Positions 45,075 to 56,619 of a DNA stretch of 64,000 nucleotides are shown here, in pieces. A model generated the notes under the pieces. The model ran no database searches and had not been told where the DNA came from. It was given only the letters and a program-made list of their open reading frames with translations. Position numbers and translations under genes: made by a program. Every line of letters starts with the position of its first letter. Positions within the stretch are counted from its first letter, which is position 1. This stretch comes from Rhizophagus irregularis (taxonomy: Eukaryota > Glomeromycota > Glomeromycetes > Glomerales > Glomeraceae), in assembly GCF_026210795.1 (NCBI RefSeq), contig NC_089442.1, positions 4,554,501 through 4,618,500 of the forward strand, in the 5' to 3' direction.

Positions 45075-47290
45075 ACTTTTTGAAGGAAAGATTATTATTC
45101 CTTATTTAGATATTAATTTTTACACCAGTAATGAAAAACGAGAATAATTAGAAAACGAACAAATAATTATTTTTCCGAACATAATATTTGAATACATTGC
45201 AGTAAATATTTATAATTTTAAAGTATTATTTTATTGGTTCGATAAACCACGTGTTTGACAATGATGTCAAAACCAGGTGAACGATTAATAGGCGTAAATA
45301 GGTTACACGGCAAAGTTTGCTACGCAAATTTTGCCGAGCAATATTGAAAATAATTTCAAATAATCTTATATGTGATGAAACCTATATATATATATATATA
45401 TAAACGAGGAATAAATAATTCATTTAAATTTGTTTAATTTTCGTTTTGTAATAATTTTTTTCGTAAATCCGGAATAATCTGAATCTGATAAATCGAATAT
45501 TCTCATATTTCAATCTTTGTTTTAGTAATTACCTACATTTAAAGAAACTAAATATATTTAAAGTATTTTAAACGGATGTAATCAATCTATTACGTTATTT
45601 CGCATAATGATATACCAAAGTTCAATTTCAGGCAGTTCTTTCAAAAATTAGTCTTTGTTCGAACAATTTGGATAATTTACGGTATATGATATTCTAAATA
45701 TGATCACAATATCACAGGATAATGAATTTCTTAATTAATATATCATATATTACTAAAAAAAAGAAACTATCAATTAAATTAGCTAGAACAAAGTAAAACT
45801 TGCATTGTCACCATAATTACAAAATTAATTAATTTAATTATGAATTACAGTAATTACAGTAATTACAGTAATTATAGTAATTATAGTAATTATAGTAATT
45901 ATAGTAATTATAGTAATTATAGTAATTATAGTAATTATAGTAATTACATTATGGAATTTCCCCGAGTTAGAACAAAGTTTCATATTATATTTATGCAATT
46001 TATTCCAAAACTTACCAATTTACCAATAGAGACATTTAACTGATATTGTTTACGTTTCGGATAAATTATAAAAAAATTCCGAGTCCTTTTAATGAATATT
46101 TACCGAGCTGAAAATACTGGTTCCAAATTATGTTTAAATAAACCGGTTAAATATATTTTATTTAAAGTAAGTTTACAAAAAAAAAATAATTTGTAAATAT
46201 TTATTATTTTCGAGATACGATAAATAAGCAAAAATTATTAGTGTTCACGATGTAAATTATATGCCATGTGAGTGGGTCACGAGAGTTAATTTTTTTGACA
46301 AATTAATGCATTGTTAGGTCATTTCTAAATATTAATTGTTTTGTGTCACTTTTATAAGTTAATTGGATTTTCCGTTATTCACTAAATTAATTCCTCGTGT
46401 AACGTTAAACATATAATTAATTTAAATTAAATATTTCATAAGAAAATATTCTTTTTTTAAAAAAATATTGTTTCGAATAATTATACAAAGATATCAATTC
46501 ACACTATAAACAGTTTATAAACAGTGTATTAATATTTGCCTGAAATTGATATTATAAACAAGGAGTTCTAATAATATAAGAAATATACGTATCGTTGTTT
46601 CTATGATATAACATTTCTCCGGATTTCTTTTTTTAAAAATTTAATTTTTTTGGGCATAATTATTAAAAAAATTATTTAATATAAAATAAACTTTTAATAT
46701 AAAATTATTTTTGAGATCATCATCAATAGAAGATCGTCATTTCCAATAAAAAAATCCGATCATCAGTTGATTTATTTTTTTTACCATAAAAAGGATTATC
46801 TTTATTAAACATAAAGACGCCTATTAGCCTATTTGTCATAAAATTGTAATTATGCAGTTTGTAGTAACAAAAATAATAAGCCCAACTTTATCTTAGAAAT
46901 TACATCATTTTTAGGTTTACAAAATCAAAAACCAAACATACGCACATTTCCGATGACCCTATTACAATTAAAAATCCCGATTACTAAAAATTTACCGATT
47001 AGTTATAAATATAAATAAATTATTTGATGTTTTTTTTATGATTATTTAGAATTGTGAGACAATATATATATATATAAAACGTTTTATTATACAAGACACA
47101 AGACATTTTGTTTTTTTTTTGATCCTTTACTTTCCTATCTCCTAACTAGCAAAATATTTGCAAAATAAAAAAATATATAGATATATATAGATAATATTTA
47201 TTTTATTTATTTTTCATTTTTTTCATTTCAAAATAAAAAAAAATAGATTTTTTTTTCTTTCTCAAATTTTTTCATATTCATAAAAAAAAA
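45075..47290. other. Intergenic with microsatellites
   Basis: I see no gene. Contents are a (TA)n run at 45386-45402, the 9-bp minisatellite at 45841-45951, and AT-rich sequence with long A and T runs. The last 150 bases are the 5' region of the arrestin gene. Confidence 0.5.
45841..45951. repeat. Minisatellite, 9-bp unit, about 12 copies
   Basis: The unit agtaattay is repeated head to tail. It happens to read as Ser-Asn-Tyr repeats in one frame with an ATG in front (67 codons), but the rest of that frame has no coding character, so I treat it as a simple repeat. Confidence 0.85.
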
Positions 47291-47291
47291 A

Positions 47292-48787
47292 ATGGCATCC
47301 TCCTCATCATCCTCCTCAATATCCACCTCAATATCCACCTCAATATTATCCTCCTCAATATTATCCTCAACGGAAAGTTCCTTACCTCATAAACACCATC
47401 ATACTCACGATAATGAAAAAGCAAAATATTATTTATCAAAATTTCGAAATATAATTTTACAATCTTCTTCAAATTTACAAATCAGATTAATAGAACCTAT
47501 ATTATATTTTCAAGGAAATCCAGAAGAATCTTTGGGTTGTTTTATGAGAGGTGAATTAATAATGAATTTATCTAAACCAACTAAAATTAAACGAATTGAA
47601 ATGAAATTTATTGGACGAATGAAAACTTATTGGCCTCAATGTAAATCTTACTATGGTAATTATCAATAATTATAATTATGTATTATAAAATCCCTTTAAT
47701 AATAAAATTTCTCTAATATCTTTCCTTTAACATAAAATTATTTCTCTTTCCATTTAAAGGTTCTCATAAAAATCGTAATGAACTTTGTGAAGAATGTGAA
47801 TTAATAAACCATAATTGGACTTTTCTTCCCTCACCAACTGCAAATTCTCTATTACACCCCTCTTCTTCATTACAAGATAATAATTATCTATTACCAGCAG
47901 GAATTTATACTTACCCTTTTGAATTGTTTCTTCCTGGTACTTTACCTGAAACTATTCAAGCTCAACTTGGTAATGTTAGTTATAAACTTCAAGCTACAGT
48001 TATCAAAGCGAAACTTTCTCCTAATCTACATACGTCTCATCATGTGACAATCATTCGTGATTTATCCGAAGAATCAAATTCTCAAGGAATTGCAATTTCA
48101 AGAGATTGGCTTGGTTTAATAAATTTTGAAATTACAATACCTAATAAAGCTTATTCAATAGGAGATTCTATTAATATTGATTTTAAAACAATTCCACAAG
48201 TTAAAAGAGTACAAGTCATTGGATTACGAATAGAATTAAACGAACAATCTATTTATAGATCACGTGGTCAAAAAAATATTGAATCAAAAATCCTTTCAGT
48301 TTATCGTATAAATAATAATAATAATAATTCAAATTCTGATAAAGATAATAATGAAATTATATTAGATGATATTTTTTATCATAAAAATTTCATTTTTCCT
48401 TTACCTAAATGTTCAAATTATATACATATTTCTTGTACTTGGCCATCAATAACTATATCACATAGTTTAAAATTTCATATAAATGTTAAAGTACCTATAA
48501 AATCAAAAATGACTGGAAATTTTACCAACAAATTTAAGAAAGAAGTTATTGAAATTGATGTACCAATCACTCTTTTATCTTGTAGATGCGCTGATAATTT
48601 ACCTCAATATGATGAAAGTTGGTCTAATCTTAATCAAGATTATTCTCATAATTTAAATGATTTACCTCCCGCTTATGAAACTTCAATCGCTGATAAAAGG
48701 CGAACAACTAATCTTAGTGTTATTAATGAAAGTATTATTAATACCTCAATCAATAATAGTATTCAACGTCATTCTTTTCATCAATAA
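47292..48787 (+). CDS. Alpha-arrestin-like protein (ART/arrestin domain-containing)
   Basis: Two exons, 47292-47655 and 47760-48787, with one phase-1 intron, give 463 aa. A Ser-rich low-complexity start and a His cluster (HKHHHTH) precede the arrestin N-domain (LIEPILYFQGNPEESLGCFM and RGELIMNLSKP). The family signature LPAGIYTYPFELFLPGTLPE then GNVSYKLQATVIKAKL follows, and the arrestin C-domain begins near DWLGLINFEITIPNKAYSIG. The C-terminus holds LPQYDES and LPPAYETS (about residues 400 and 425), PY-type motifs that in this family recruit Rsp5/Nedd4 WW domains. Likely role: an adaptor that directs ubiquitination and endocytosis of plasma-membrane transporters. It appears complete. Confidence 0.9.
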
Positions 48788-48869
48788 AAAAAATTGTATA
48801 TAAATTATTATTTTTTATTTTAAAAAAATTAAATAAATTTGTTTTTTGTGAAAGTAAAAGAAATAAAAG

Positions 48870-49245
48870 ATGTAAATAATAAAAGAGAAAAGTGCACCCA
48901 ATACATTAAAAGAACAAAGAGATAACGAAGTGCTTCACTTTAAGGTAAGGTAAAAGTAAAGTAAAGAAATATGTAAATAATAAAAGAGAAAAGTGCACCC
49001 AATAAATTAAAAGAACAAAGAGATAACGAAGTGCTTCACTTTAAGGTAAGGTAAAAGTAAAGTAAAGAAATATGTAAATAATAAAAGAGAAAAGTGCACC
49101 AATAAATTAAAAGAACAAAGAGATAACGAAGCGCTTCACTTTAAGGTAAAAGTAAAGAAATATGTAAATAATAAAAGAGAAAAGTGCACCCAATAAATTA
49201 AAAGAACAAAGAGATAACGAAGCGCTTCACTTTAAAGTAAGCAAT
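48870..49245. repeat. Minisatellite, about 101-bp period, four copies
   Basis: atgtaaataataaaagagaa recurs at 48870, 48971, 49072 and 49162. The first two spacings are exactly 101 bases. The last is 90 because of a deletion in the aaggtaaggtaaaagtaaag part. It lies immediately 3' of the arrestin gene. Confidence 0.9.
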
Positions 49246-49430
49246 TGATTATGAGAATTAAAAGGCTGTAATAAATTATGAGGAAATAAAAGGTATTGAA
49301 GTGCCATATTAGAAGTCCAATAAAAATATAAATAAACTTCTAAAGGAAATTTCCCACATCAACACTCCAAAGCTTTAACCCTTCAGAAATGTTGATGTGA
49401 GACATAACCTATATTTCAACCCCGCCCAAA

Positions 49431-49546
49431 TTTCCCACATAATCATTCCAATACTTAAAATTCAACTCCACCTTAATTTCCCACATAATCATTCCAATCA
49501 ATAAAAACTTCAACTTCCTCCTAATTTCCCACATAATCATTCCAAT
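49431..49546 (-). repeat. Three spaced copies of a kinase-like 22-mer
   Basis: tttcccacataatcattcca then at occurs at 49431, 49477 and 49525. Read on the minus strand it contains ggaatgattatgtggga, which is the coding sequence of GMIMW(E) in the kinase family of this window. The spacers differ. Confidence 0.6.
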
Positions 49547-50347
49547 CTTTGGATTAAACAATATCTGAATCTAAAAGAAAAATTTCATGTTAATAAATAT
49601 GGAATAACATTTTTTTCTTTTCCTTTAGCGTCTAATCTAATAGAAATCACATAGGTATGTTAGCATTACTTGTATCCTAAAAGATTTGAACATGTTACTG
49701 GAACATATTTTCGATCTTTTAATCCAAGTTTGGAGAAGTTGTCATATCAGATACAAGAATTTTCACACATATCATAAAAGACTAGTACTAATCTCATTTT
49801 ATTTTTTAGGTATTTTTATAAACTCATACTCTTAGACTATCGGTAATAAATTAATAAATTATAAAGCGTTTACTTACTGATCTATGGCAGCTCGCCGATA
49901 ATATTCTAACCATTTTAAAATCTATTTGCATAATTTAGGAAAGAAACTAATTTTGTTAATAAAATTTTAAGTTACTTTAATGTTAGGTATTTAATAAGCG
50001 TGAATGTAAATGCGATAGAATATTTTTTAATGTTGGTCCAATATAAATTTTTTTAAGGATGTGTATAGTGTTAAGAGTTAGGAGAGTGAGGAAATTTTTT
50101 GAAATAGTTTAAAAAAAAAAAAATCTTTTTTTATATGCAACTAATTCCGAAAGGTTCCAAAAAAAGATGAATAAAAAACGTGTGACAAATCTTTGTTATA
50201 CAGACATCACGTGTGTCACGTGTGTCACATGTGTAAATGTGTAATACTTTTTGGGGAATCTTAACCTGTTCCTAGGGGTATACGTTACTTATCCTGTTCC
50301 CCCTTACGTCACACACTGATTTTATTTGTTTATCGTTTACGCTTCAA

Positions 50348-52789
50348 TAGGGATGTTAACGGTTCGGTCCATCCGGTTTTCGGTCCAAAAACTGGTGGTT
50401 TGAGTACAAAACCGAACCGTTATAGGTTTAGAACCAGAGTTTGAACCGAAGTTTGGACTGAAGTTTAGACCGAAGTTTAGACCGGATATTTATAGTATTT
50501 TATACAAAATTGTGTAATGCAGATCATGAATTTAAATATATCGTATATCGTCAAAAAATTTTTTATTATAAGAAAAAAAATTACCAACAAAATTTCACAT
50601 AATGTAAAAAAAAGGAAAAAAAAAGACATATTGCAAGTATTGATTCAATTTTCCATTCTTTCTTTTTCTGATATCCAATTTTTCATGCATATAATTGCCC
50701 TTGCCGTTTCAGGATCTAACCTATTTCTAGTTTTTGAAATAGTTAATCCCGAAATTGAAAATGCCCTTTCTGATGGAACCGACGTTGCTTGGATTGTTAA
50801 ATAATCCTTAGCTATTTGAGATAGTACTGGGTAATCCTTTTCATAAGTTTTCCACCAAATTAAAGAACCTGTATTACTATCTACTGGAGAATTTAAGTAT
50901 CGATCTAATTCATCATGCGATACTTCTTGACGAATATTATTTGGATTAAGTAAATTAAGAAAATAATCACGAGATGATCGTGCTGGTGCTGATGGTATGG
51001 TTTGATTATTTAAGGGTAAATATGACAAATATAATTCTTGTAATTTACTAATAATTTCAGTTATATCATTATGACTAAATAATGTGGTTTTGTAGCGTGG
51101 ATCTAATATTGAAGAAGTAATGGAAGATTGATTCAAATATTTGTCCCAATAGGCTTTCAATTTATTACAAATTGCTGATGCTATTGCCTTTTGTGTATGG
51201 TGATTTCCTCTTTGATAATGATCCAATTTTTTAAACATTCCATTAAAAACCAATCTTATATCACCTTGTGTAGGATTTTTTGATGATGATAATAAATTGG
51301 TTGCTTCATACATAGGTTCTAATACCTTTGCTAATTCCTGTAAAAAAAAATAATAATTAATAAATATATAATTATAAAATAAAATAAATAATAATTTATA
51401 AAATAAAAAATACCTTAATATGTCGCCATTCAGATATTGTTGGAAATAAATCTCCAAGTTCTTCAACATTTGTTGTTGCAAGTAATTCTGAAACACCCTG
51501 CATTAAGATTTGTCTATTAATCATAAAATATGTGGAATTCCAGCGAATGTCTATATCTAAAATTGGTTTAAGAAATTTAACTTTTTTAAGGGTACAAATT
51601 TCTGATAATTTATCCAAAAATAATGGTGAATTCTTGATTTTAACAACAAATTGACGAAGTTTTTTGATTTCATTTCCAACATGACTCATTCCTGCTTTTA
51701 CTGCTAAATTTATAATATGTGCAGCACATCTGTAATGAGTAAAAGCCATATTATTAAACTCCTGATCTAATTCAGTTGCTAGTTGATTACCACATGCTAT
51801 CATGTTGCTTCCATTGTCTGTAGTTAATGCAAGAATATTATTACTGATACTAAACTCTTCAAGAATTTGTAAAAGCTTGCTAGTAATTAACCCAGCTGTA
51901 TGAGAACCATTTACAGGAATTAAATCAAGTAAGAGATTTTTTAATTCCCAATTGTTGTTAATATAATGCATTGTTACTCCAAGATAACAATCTTTTGAGA
52001 TTTCTGAAGTCCAAATATCAGTAGTAAGAGAGATTTTTGAGTTAATTTGTGAGACTTCATTAATTAACACATTTTTTCTCATTTTATAATTTTCTATGAA
52101 TTTTTCCTTTAAGGTTTGTCTGCAAGGTAAAATATAGTGGGGATTCAATTTATTAATTAATAATTTGAATTCAGGATTTTCAACAATGGTAAAAGGTTGC
52201 AAATCAGTTGCAACAAAATCAACCAAAGAATCTGTGATAGGTTTAGATTTTGATGGAGAGTAAGGTTTAAAACGTAAAGTAGTTTGGCGGGTTTCAGGTT
52301 TTTTATAATGTGATGGATGTTTTTTAGTTAAATGACGTCGAAGTGTAGATGTTGGATTACCAGGTGAATAAAGTTTTGCACACAAAATACACTTATAGTT
52401 TGTAATTAACCAACTTTCCTCATCTTGAATTTTTTGAAAAAACTCCCAAACATCTGCTGACAATTTCTTATTTATAATTCTTTCATCATCAGATGCTAAG
52501 GAATCATCTGATAAATTATTATCGTCATTTTCAAAAACTCCCGACATAGTTGTAATAATGCAAGGTGATATAAAAAAATGTAAGAATGTAAAATCCGTTA
52601 TTCTTTTATTGTAAAAAGTTACGCGTGCAGATACACGTAACCGTTAATTGAACCGATCTAAAACCGGTTCACTAAACCGGTTTCTATCGGTTCGGTCTCG
52701 GTTTGGTTTGACGTTTGAACTGAACTGAAACCGGTCCTATGATCAAACTGCGGTTCGAACCATCCAATCATAAACTGTTAACATCCCTA
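50348..52789 (-). mobile_element. Complete hAT transposon, 2442 bp
   Basis: Both ends are TAGGGATGTTAAC (13 bp, perfect), with subterminal ggttcggtccatccgg-like repeats on each side (aaccggt and gaaccg motifs). An 8-bp target duplication, cgcttcaa, flanks it at 50340-50347 and 52790-52797; eight bases is the hAT hallmark. It encodes one transposase on the minus strand with an open frame. Perfect ends, perfect duplication and an open frame suggest that it moved recently and may still be active. Confidence 0.95.
50645..52547 (-). CDS. hAT family transposase, BED zinc finger type
   Basis: Exons 52547-51414 and 51337-50645 with a 76-nt phase-0 intron give 608 aa. The N-terminus is acidic. The BED-type finger CILCAKLY...RRHLTKKH (C-x2-C-x15-H-x4-H, about residues 54-78) would bind the subterminal repeats. 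The RNase H-like fold has LTTDIWTS (first Asp), LTTDNGSNM (second Asp), and RCAAHIINL of the hAT insertion domain. The C-terminal dimerisation region has WWKTYEKDYPVLSQIAKDYL, then ATSVPSERAFSISGLTISKT and RNRLDP, which includes the catalytic Glu in SER. Length and motif order fit hAT transposases of the Ac/Tam3 type. No stop or frameshift is seen. Confidence 0.95.
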
Positions 52790-53717
52790 CGCTTCAACAA
52801 TAAACTGTATACACACTCTCTTTCTTTTTCTTTCACTTTTTCTCATTTCTATGAAATCGTTTTACAGGAATAAAGGTATGAAGTTATATAATTAATTTAA
52901 AATTTTATAAAATTACTTGAGGTTTATAAGAGTTTTTATAGTAAAAATTACAGTGCGCGCTTGTTTTTTAACTTTATTAATATAATTACAACAGCTTATC
53001 CAAAGTAAACGCGTTCTTAAGAGTTAAATAAAGTTGTTCTGCAGAGATGGGACTATTAAGTATCAAGTTAAGTGTGAATATTTATGAAATTATATTTATT
53101 TTTTTTTATTTTTTTGTTATATTTTATACAGATACTTCGTCGCGTAATTTAAACATTATGACCAAATATAACTAATTTTGAATAAGTATAACTGTTTAAT
53201 GAATATAAAAATATTTAAATATTAATTTTCGTTATTGTCTGAGTTAGTATTCATAGATTTTGTAATAAAATTTAGTAATTTACTGTGTATATACAAGTTT
53301 TATGAAAAATTTGTGTTCGTTTATTAAAGTTTAATAAAATACAAAATAAAATTATTAAACTGAAAAAACTGAATAAAATATATTGAGTGTTATAAAAATT
53401 TTTTCCTTCTTGTTATATGTGTAATTAAATTTTTTTTGCTCTTGTTTTTTTTCGTTCTTGTTTTTTTTCGCGAAATAAGATATTTTCTAAGATAAAGTTA
53501 CACGAAATTTGTGGCTACAATTTGAGCCAATCATATTTAAGAAAAAGGGGGAACAGAATAATATCGTATACCCGGAGTACAGGTTAAGGATCCCCATACT
53601 TTTTATCTTGATAATAAAAAAAGATAATCAAATTCAAAAAAAAAGGCTGAAAATTGTTTATTATTTTCGTCAATTGACTTAAATTTACTTGGCAAATACA
53701 TTTTTTACGAACGGAAA

Positions 53718-56223
53718 ATGTCCGGAATCAGCCTGTCGAGCGAGTATGCAATTACTGCAATAAAAGCTATTGAGAAAAAATCAGAAGAATTGAGGACTCT
53801 TAGTTTACAGGTACACTTTAGGTACATTATAAATGTAAATAAAATTTTGTTTAATTAGTCGAGGTTAAAAAAATGTTTGTATAAATATTAGATCCATGAA
53901 AAACCAGAATTAGGTTAGTTTATGATGTTATACAGTCGACTCTCTATAAATGCACCACTTGTAAGTGCATTCCCCTTCTAAATGCACTCAGTCCCCAGTA
54001 TATATGACCTCTAATTATTTATTCTCTATAATTGCACACTTTTTTCCGGTCCCAAGGAGGACACACCTAAAGAGAATTGACTGTAATTACAATACAATAA
54101 TACTTTTATCTGATGCTTTCATAAAATTTATCATATTGCATATATTCAATATATAGGTGGAGAAGAAATATTTGCTCATAATTTATTAGTGACATATCTT
54201 GAAGATCAAGGTAAATTTTTAGTTTGAGAAAAATAAGTATTTAATTGCAAAATTTTTTGATAATAATATTATTCGTTCCTAATTAAAGGATTTGATGTAA
54301 CACCCAGTGCATACGGCATTAAAACAGCGTTTGTAGCAGAATTTTCATCTAAAGGTGGTGAAGGAAAAGTTGTTTCATTTAATTCCGAGTAAGTAAACGA
54401 ACCTATGGTCAATTTAATTTGTATTGGAACGGATCATAATTTCTCTCTTTTAACAGATATGATGCTCTTCCAGGAATTGGTCACGCTTGTGGTCATAGTG
54501 AGTTATTATATTTCTAAATCACAATAACAATAACAATAATATAATAAATTTCTTAATAATTATCAAATAAATCTAAATAAGTTATTTATAATCAAAATTT
54601 TTTTTACATTTAGATCTGATTGCAATTGGTGGAATTGCTGCTGCAATTGCGATAAAAGCTGTATTTGAAAAACATGAAATTCCTGGAAAAGTAAAATTAT
54701 TTGGTACCCCTGATGAAGGTTGATATCAAGATAATTATTATTGTTACCTCTAAGTGCATCCCTCTTTGGATCATAGTAGGGATGGGGGCTGGTTCTGAAC
54801 CGATACTATTGAGCGAACCGACTTGAGCCGGTTAAAATTGGATGAGCCGGTTCCAGTTTACGATTTGGTCAGTTTGATCTAGAACCGAGTCAGTTCATAT
54901 CAAAAAATTTATTAAAACCAGTGAACCGAAAGTACCGAACCGAACAGGAACAAACCGACTCGACCGCTTAACTACGAACTTTTCCCATCTCTAGATCATA
55001 TTAGTGTGTGCACTTAGAGGGTGTATTAATGTAATTCTTTCTTTTTTTTATTTACGAATTTTTTTTATATGTTTCAGAAACAGGGGGAGGCAAAGTTAAT
55101 TTGATCAAAGCTGGTGCTTATGACGATGTTGATATCTCTTTAATGGCCCATCCCACGTAAAGTTATTAATTAATTGATTATTTCTTTGAAATAAATGAAA
55201 TAAAATTATTCATATATTATCTTTATTTTTATAAAGTTCTTACGATGGAAGTTTCTTTCGCTTTTTAGCTATTGAATATTGTGAGGTTGAATATTTTGGA
55301 AGAAATGCGCATGCAGCTGGAATACCTTGGGAAGGAATTAACGCATTGGATGCCATGTTTTTGGCTTATAATAGTATCGGATTATTAAGACAACAGATTT
55401 TACCTACGGATAGGTAGAATTCAGTTCATTAACTCATGGGATTAATTGTAACTTATAATCTGATTTTTTTTTTTTATTAATTCTAAAAACCTTTATAGAA
55501 TTCACGGAATCATAAGTGATGGTGGTAAATCGCCAAATGGTATATATATTTTTTATTGTTATATTATATTGTACAATTTTTTGACGTATCAATTAATTTC
55601 TGTATAATAATTAGTTATTCCCGATTATACATCCGGGAAATTTTATATTCGTGGAAGAACAATTGAAAATCTACGCGCTTTGAAGCCACGTGTTTATAAA
55701 TGTTTTGAAGCGGCTGCTGAAGCAACTGGATGTACAAAGGCAAATGGAGCCAAAGATCTTAAAATCACTCGGAAAGACGAAGTTTTCGGTTAGTCTTATT
55801 TAGTTTATTTATCGGCTAAATCGAATATTTTTAATCTGAAAATTTGATTTTCTCTCTTTTTAAGACGTGAACACAAATGTTCCTTTAGGTGAAAGATATG
55901 AGGAACATCTTAAAAAATTCGGTATAAAATTTTTATCGAAAAGCGAACAAGAAAAAGTATCAAGAGGTTCAACTGATCAGGGAAATGTGACTTACGTAGT
56001 TCCCGGTATCCATGCATTATATGATATAAAACCTCCAGGAGGAATTGCAAATCATACGCCTGAATTCGCAGAAGCTTCTAAAACTGAAATTGCACATAAA
56101 GCTACTTTAACAGCCTCAAAGGGAATTGCGTTAACTGGTTTAGACTTTTTGATTGATGATGAATTTTCTCAACAAGTTAGATATTCTTTTAAGGGTGGGC
56201 TTCATTGGAAAGATTCGATGTGA
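53718..56223 (+). CDS. M20 family metallopeptidase, PM20D2-like (amidohydrolase)
   Basis: Eleven exons: 53718-53810, 53892-53913, 54157-54210, 54289-54388, 54457-54497, 54614-54718, 55078-55156, 55237-55413, 55499-55539, 55615-55788 and 55865-56223. All have GT-AG borders and sum to 414 codons plus stop. Motifs in order are [25 protein letters not shown] (metal-binding His), TPDEETGGGK (metal and catalytic acids), MAHP (metal His), [20 protein letters not shown] (dimerisation lid) and the [13 protein letters not shown] end. This fits zinc dipeptidases of the ACY1L2/PM20D2 group, which cleave dipeptides with a C-terminal basic residue; the substrate here is inferred. There is no signal peptide, so it is cytosolic. 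Exon 2 is only 22 nt. Introns 2 and 6 hold MITEs. Confidence 0.9.
53933..54083. mobile_element. Pogo-like MITE in peptidase intron 2
   Basis: It starts CAGTCGACTCTCTATAAATG and ends, inverted, CAGTCAATTCTCTTTAGG, flanked by TA on each side (53931-53932 and 54084-54085). It has 151 bp and no transposase. CAGTC ends plus TA target sites point to pogo/Tigger elements. It lies 20 bases behind the 22-nt exon. Confidence 0.8.
54748..55035. mobile_element. Palindromic MITE split by a later insertion
   Basis: cctctaagtgcatcc at 54748 and its inverted partner gtgcacttagaggg at 55009 flank the hAT-type MITE. Without that insert they would form a short palindromic element of about 60-70 bp, bounded by ta. 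Its sequence is related to the tgcac-rich ends of the pogo-like MITE at 53933-54083. Confidence 0.45.
54777..54993. mobile_element. Non-autonomous hAT MITE in peptidase intron 6
   Basis: Ends TAGGGATGGG and, inverted, TAGAGATGGG, followed on both sides by ggttc or gttc. The flanks gatcatag (54769-54776) and gatcatat (54994-55001) form an 8-bp target duplication with one difference. The interior is full of aaccgg/gaaccg motifs like the subterminal region of the complete hAT at 50348-52789, so that transposase may have mobilised it. 217 bp. Confidence 0.8.
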
Positions 56224-56229
56224 ATTTTA

Positions 56230-56420
56230 AATTTTAGGTAGAATCTTGTACTGTATAGTATAGGTATTTATTGTATATTAGGTATTTATTGTATTTAGGT
56301 ATTTATTGTATTAGGTATTTATTGTATTAGGTATTTATTTATTGTAGTATATATTTATTGTATTATATATTTATTCTATTATATATTTATTGTATTATTT
56401 ATTTATTGTATTATTTTATT
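56230..56420. repeat. Minisatellite, ggtatttattgtatta unit
   Basis: The 14-17-bp unit tatttattgtatta repeats about ten times directly after the peptidase stop codon, with drifting copies towards the right. Confidence 0.8.
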
Positions 56421-56454
56421 TGTATAATGACGTTGATTTTGAATTTGATGGGTT

Positions 56455-56612
56455 TTCGAATTTGATGGATTGGGTTCAAGCACGTCTCAATCATCTCATC
56501 AAATGGTTCGAATTCAATGGATTGAGTTCAAGTCCGTCTCATTAAATAGTTTGGCGCACAACCGGTCGAATTTGGTGTGCCGGGTTCAAGTCTGTCTCAT
56601 CAAATGGCTTTC
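56455..56612. repeat. Tandem repeat, about 55-bp period, three copies
   Basis: cgaatttgatggattgggtt (then caagcacgtctc) starts near 56457. Diverged copies start near 56508 and 56567, each ending gtctcatcaaatgg or a close form. Composition is less AT-rich than the surroundings. Confidence 0.75.
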
Positions 56613-56619
56613 TAAATAA

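Larger units (their letters stand above)
50243..53606. mobile_element. Older inverted-repeat element containing the hAT transposon
   Basis: Left arm 50243-50310 (tactttttggggaatcttaa, cctgt, ggggtatacgtta, cctgttccccc) and right arm 53540-53606, read on the other strand (aaaagtatggggatccttaa, cctgt, cgggtatacgata, ctgttcccccttt), are inverted copies over about 65 bases. The interior outside the hAT element has no recognisable transposase. Similar end sequence occurs at 58258-58315 and, more weakly, around 20045, so this is a dispersed family. Confidence 0.6.

Noticed and set aside
45840-46043. SNY-repeat protein
   Set aside because: Product of a 9-bp minisatellite; the non-repeat part lacks coding character.
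47278-47472. Minus-strand frame with Arg/Ile repeats
   Set aside because: Antisense of the Ser-rich start of the arrestin gene.
48870-49245. CRISPR-like array
   Set aside because: Whole units repeat without unique spacers, in a eukaryotic genome; it is a minisatellite.
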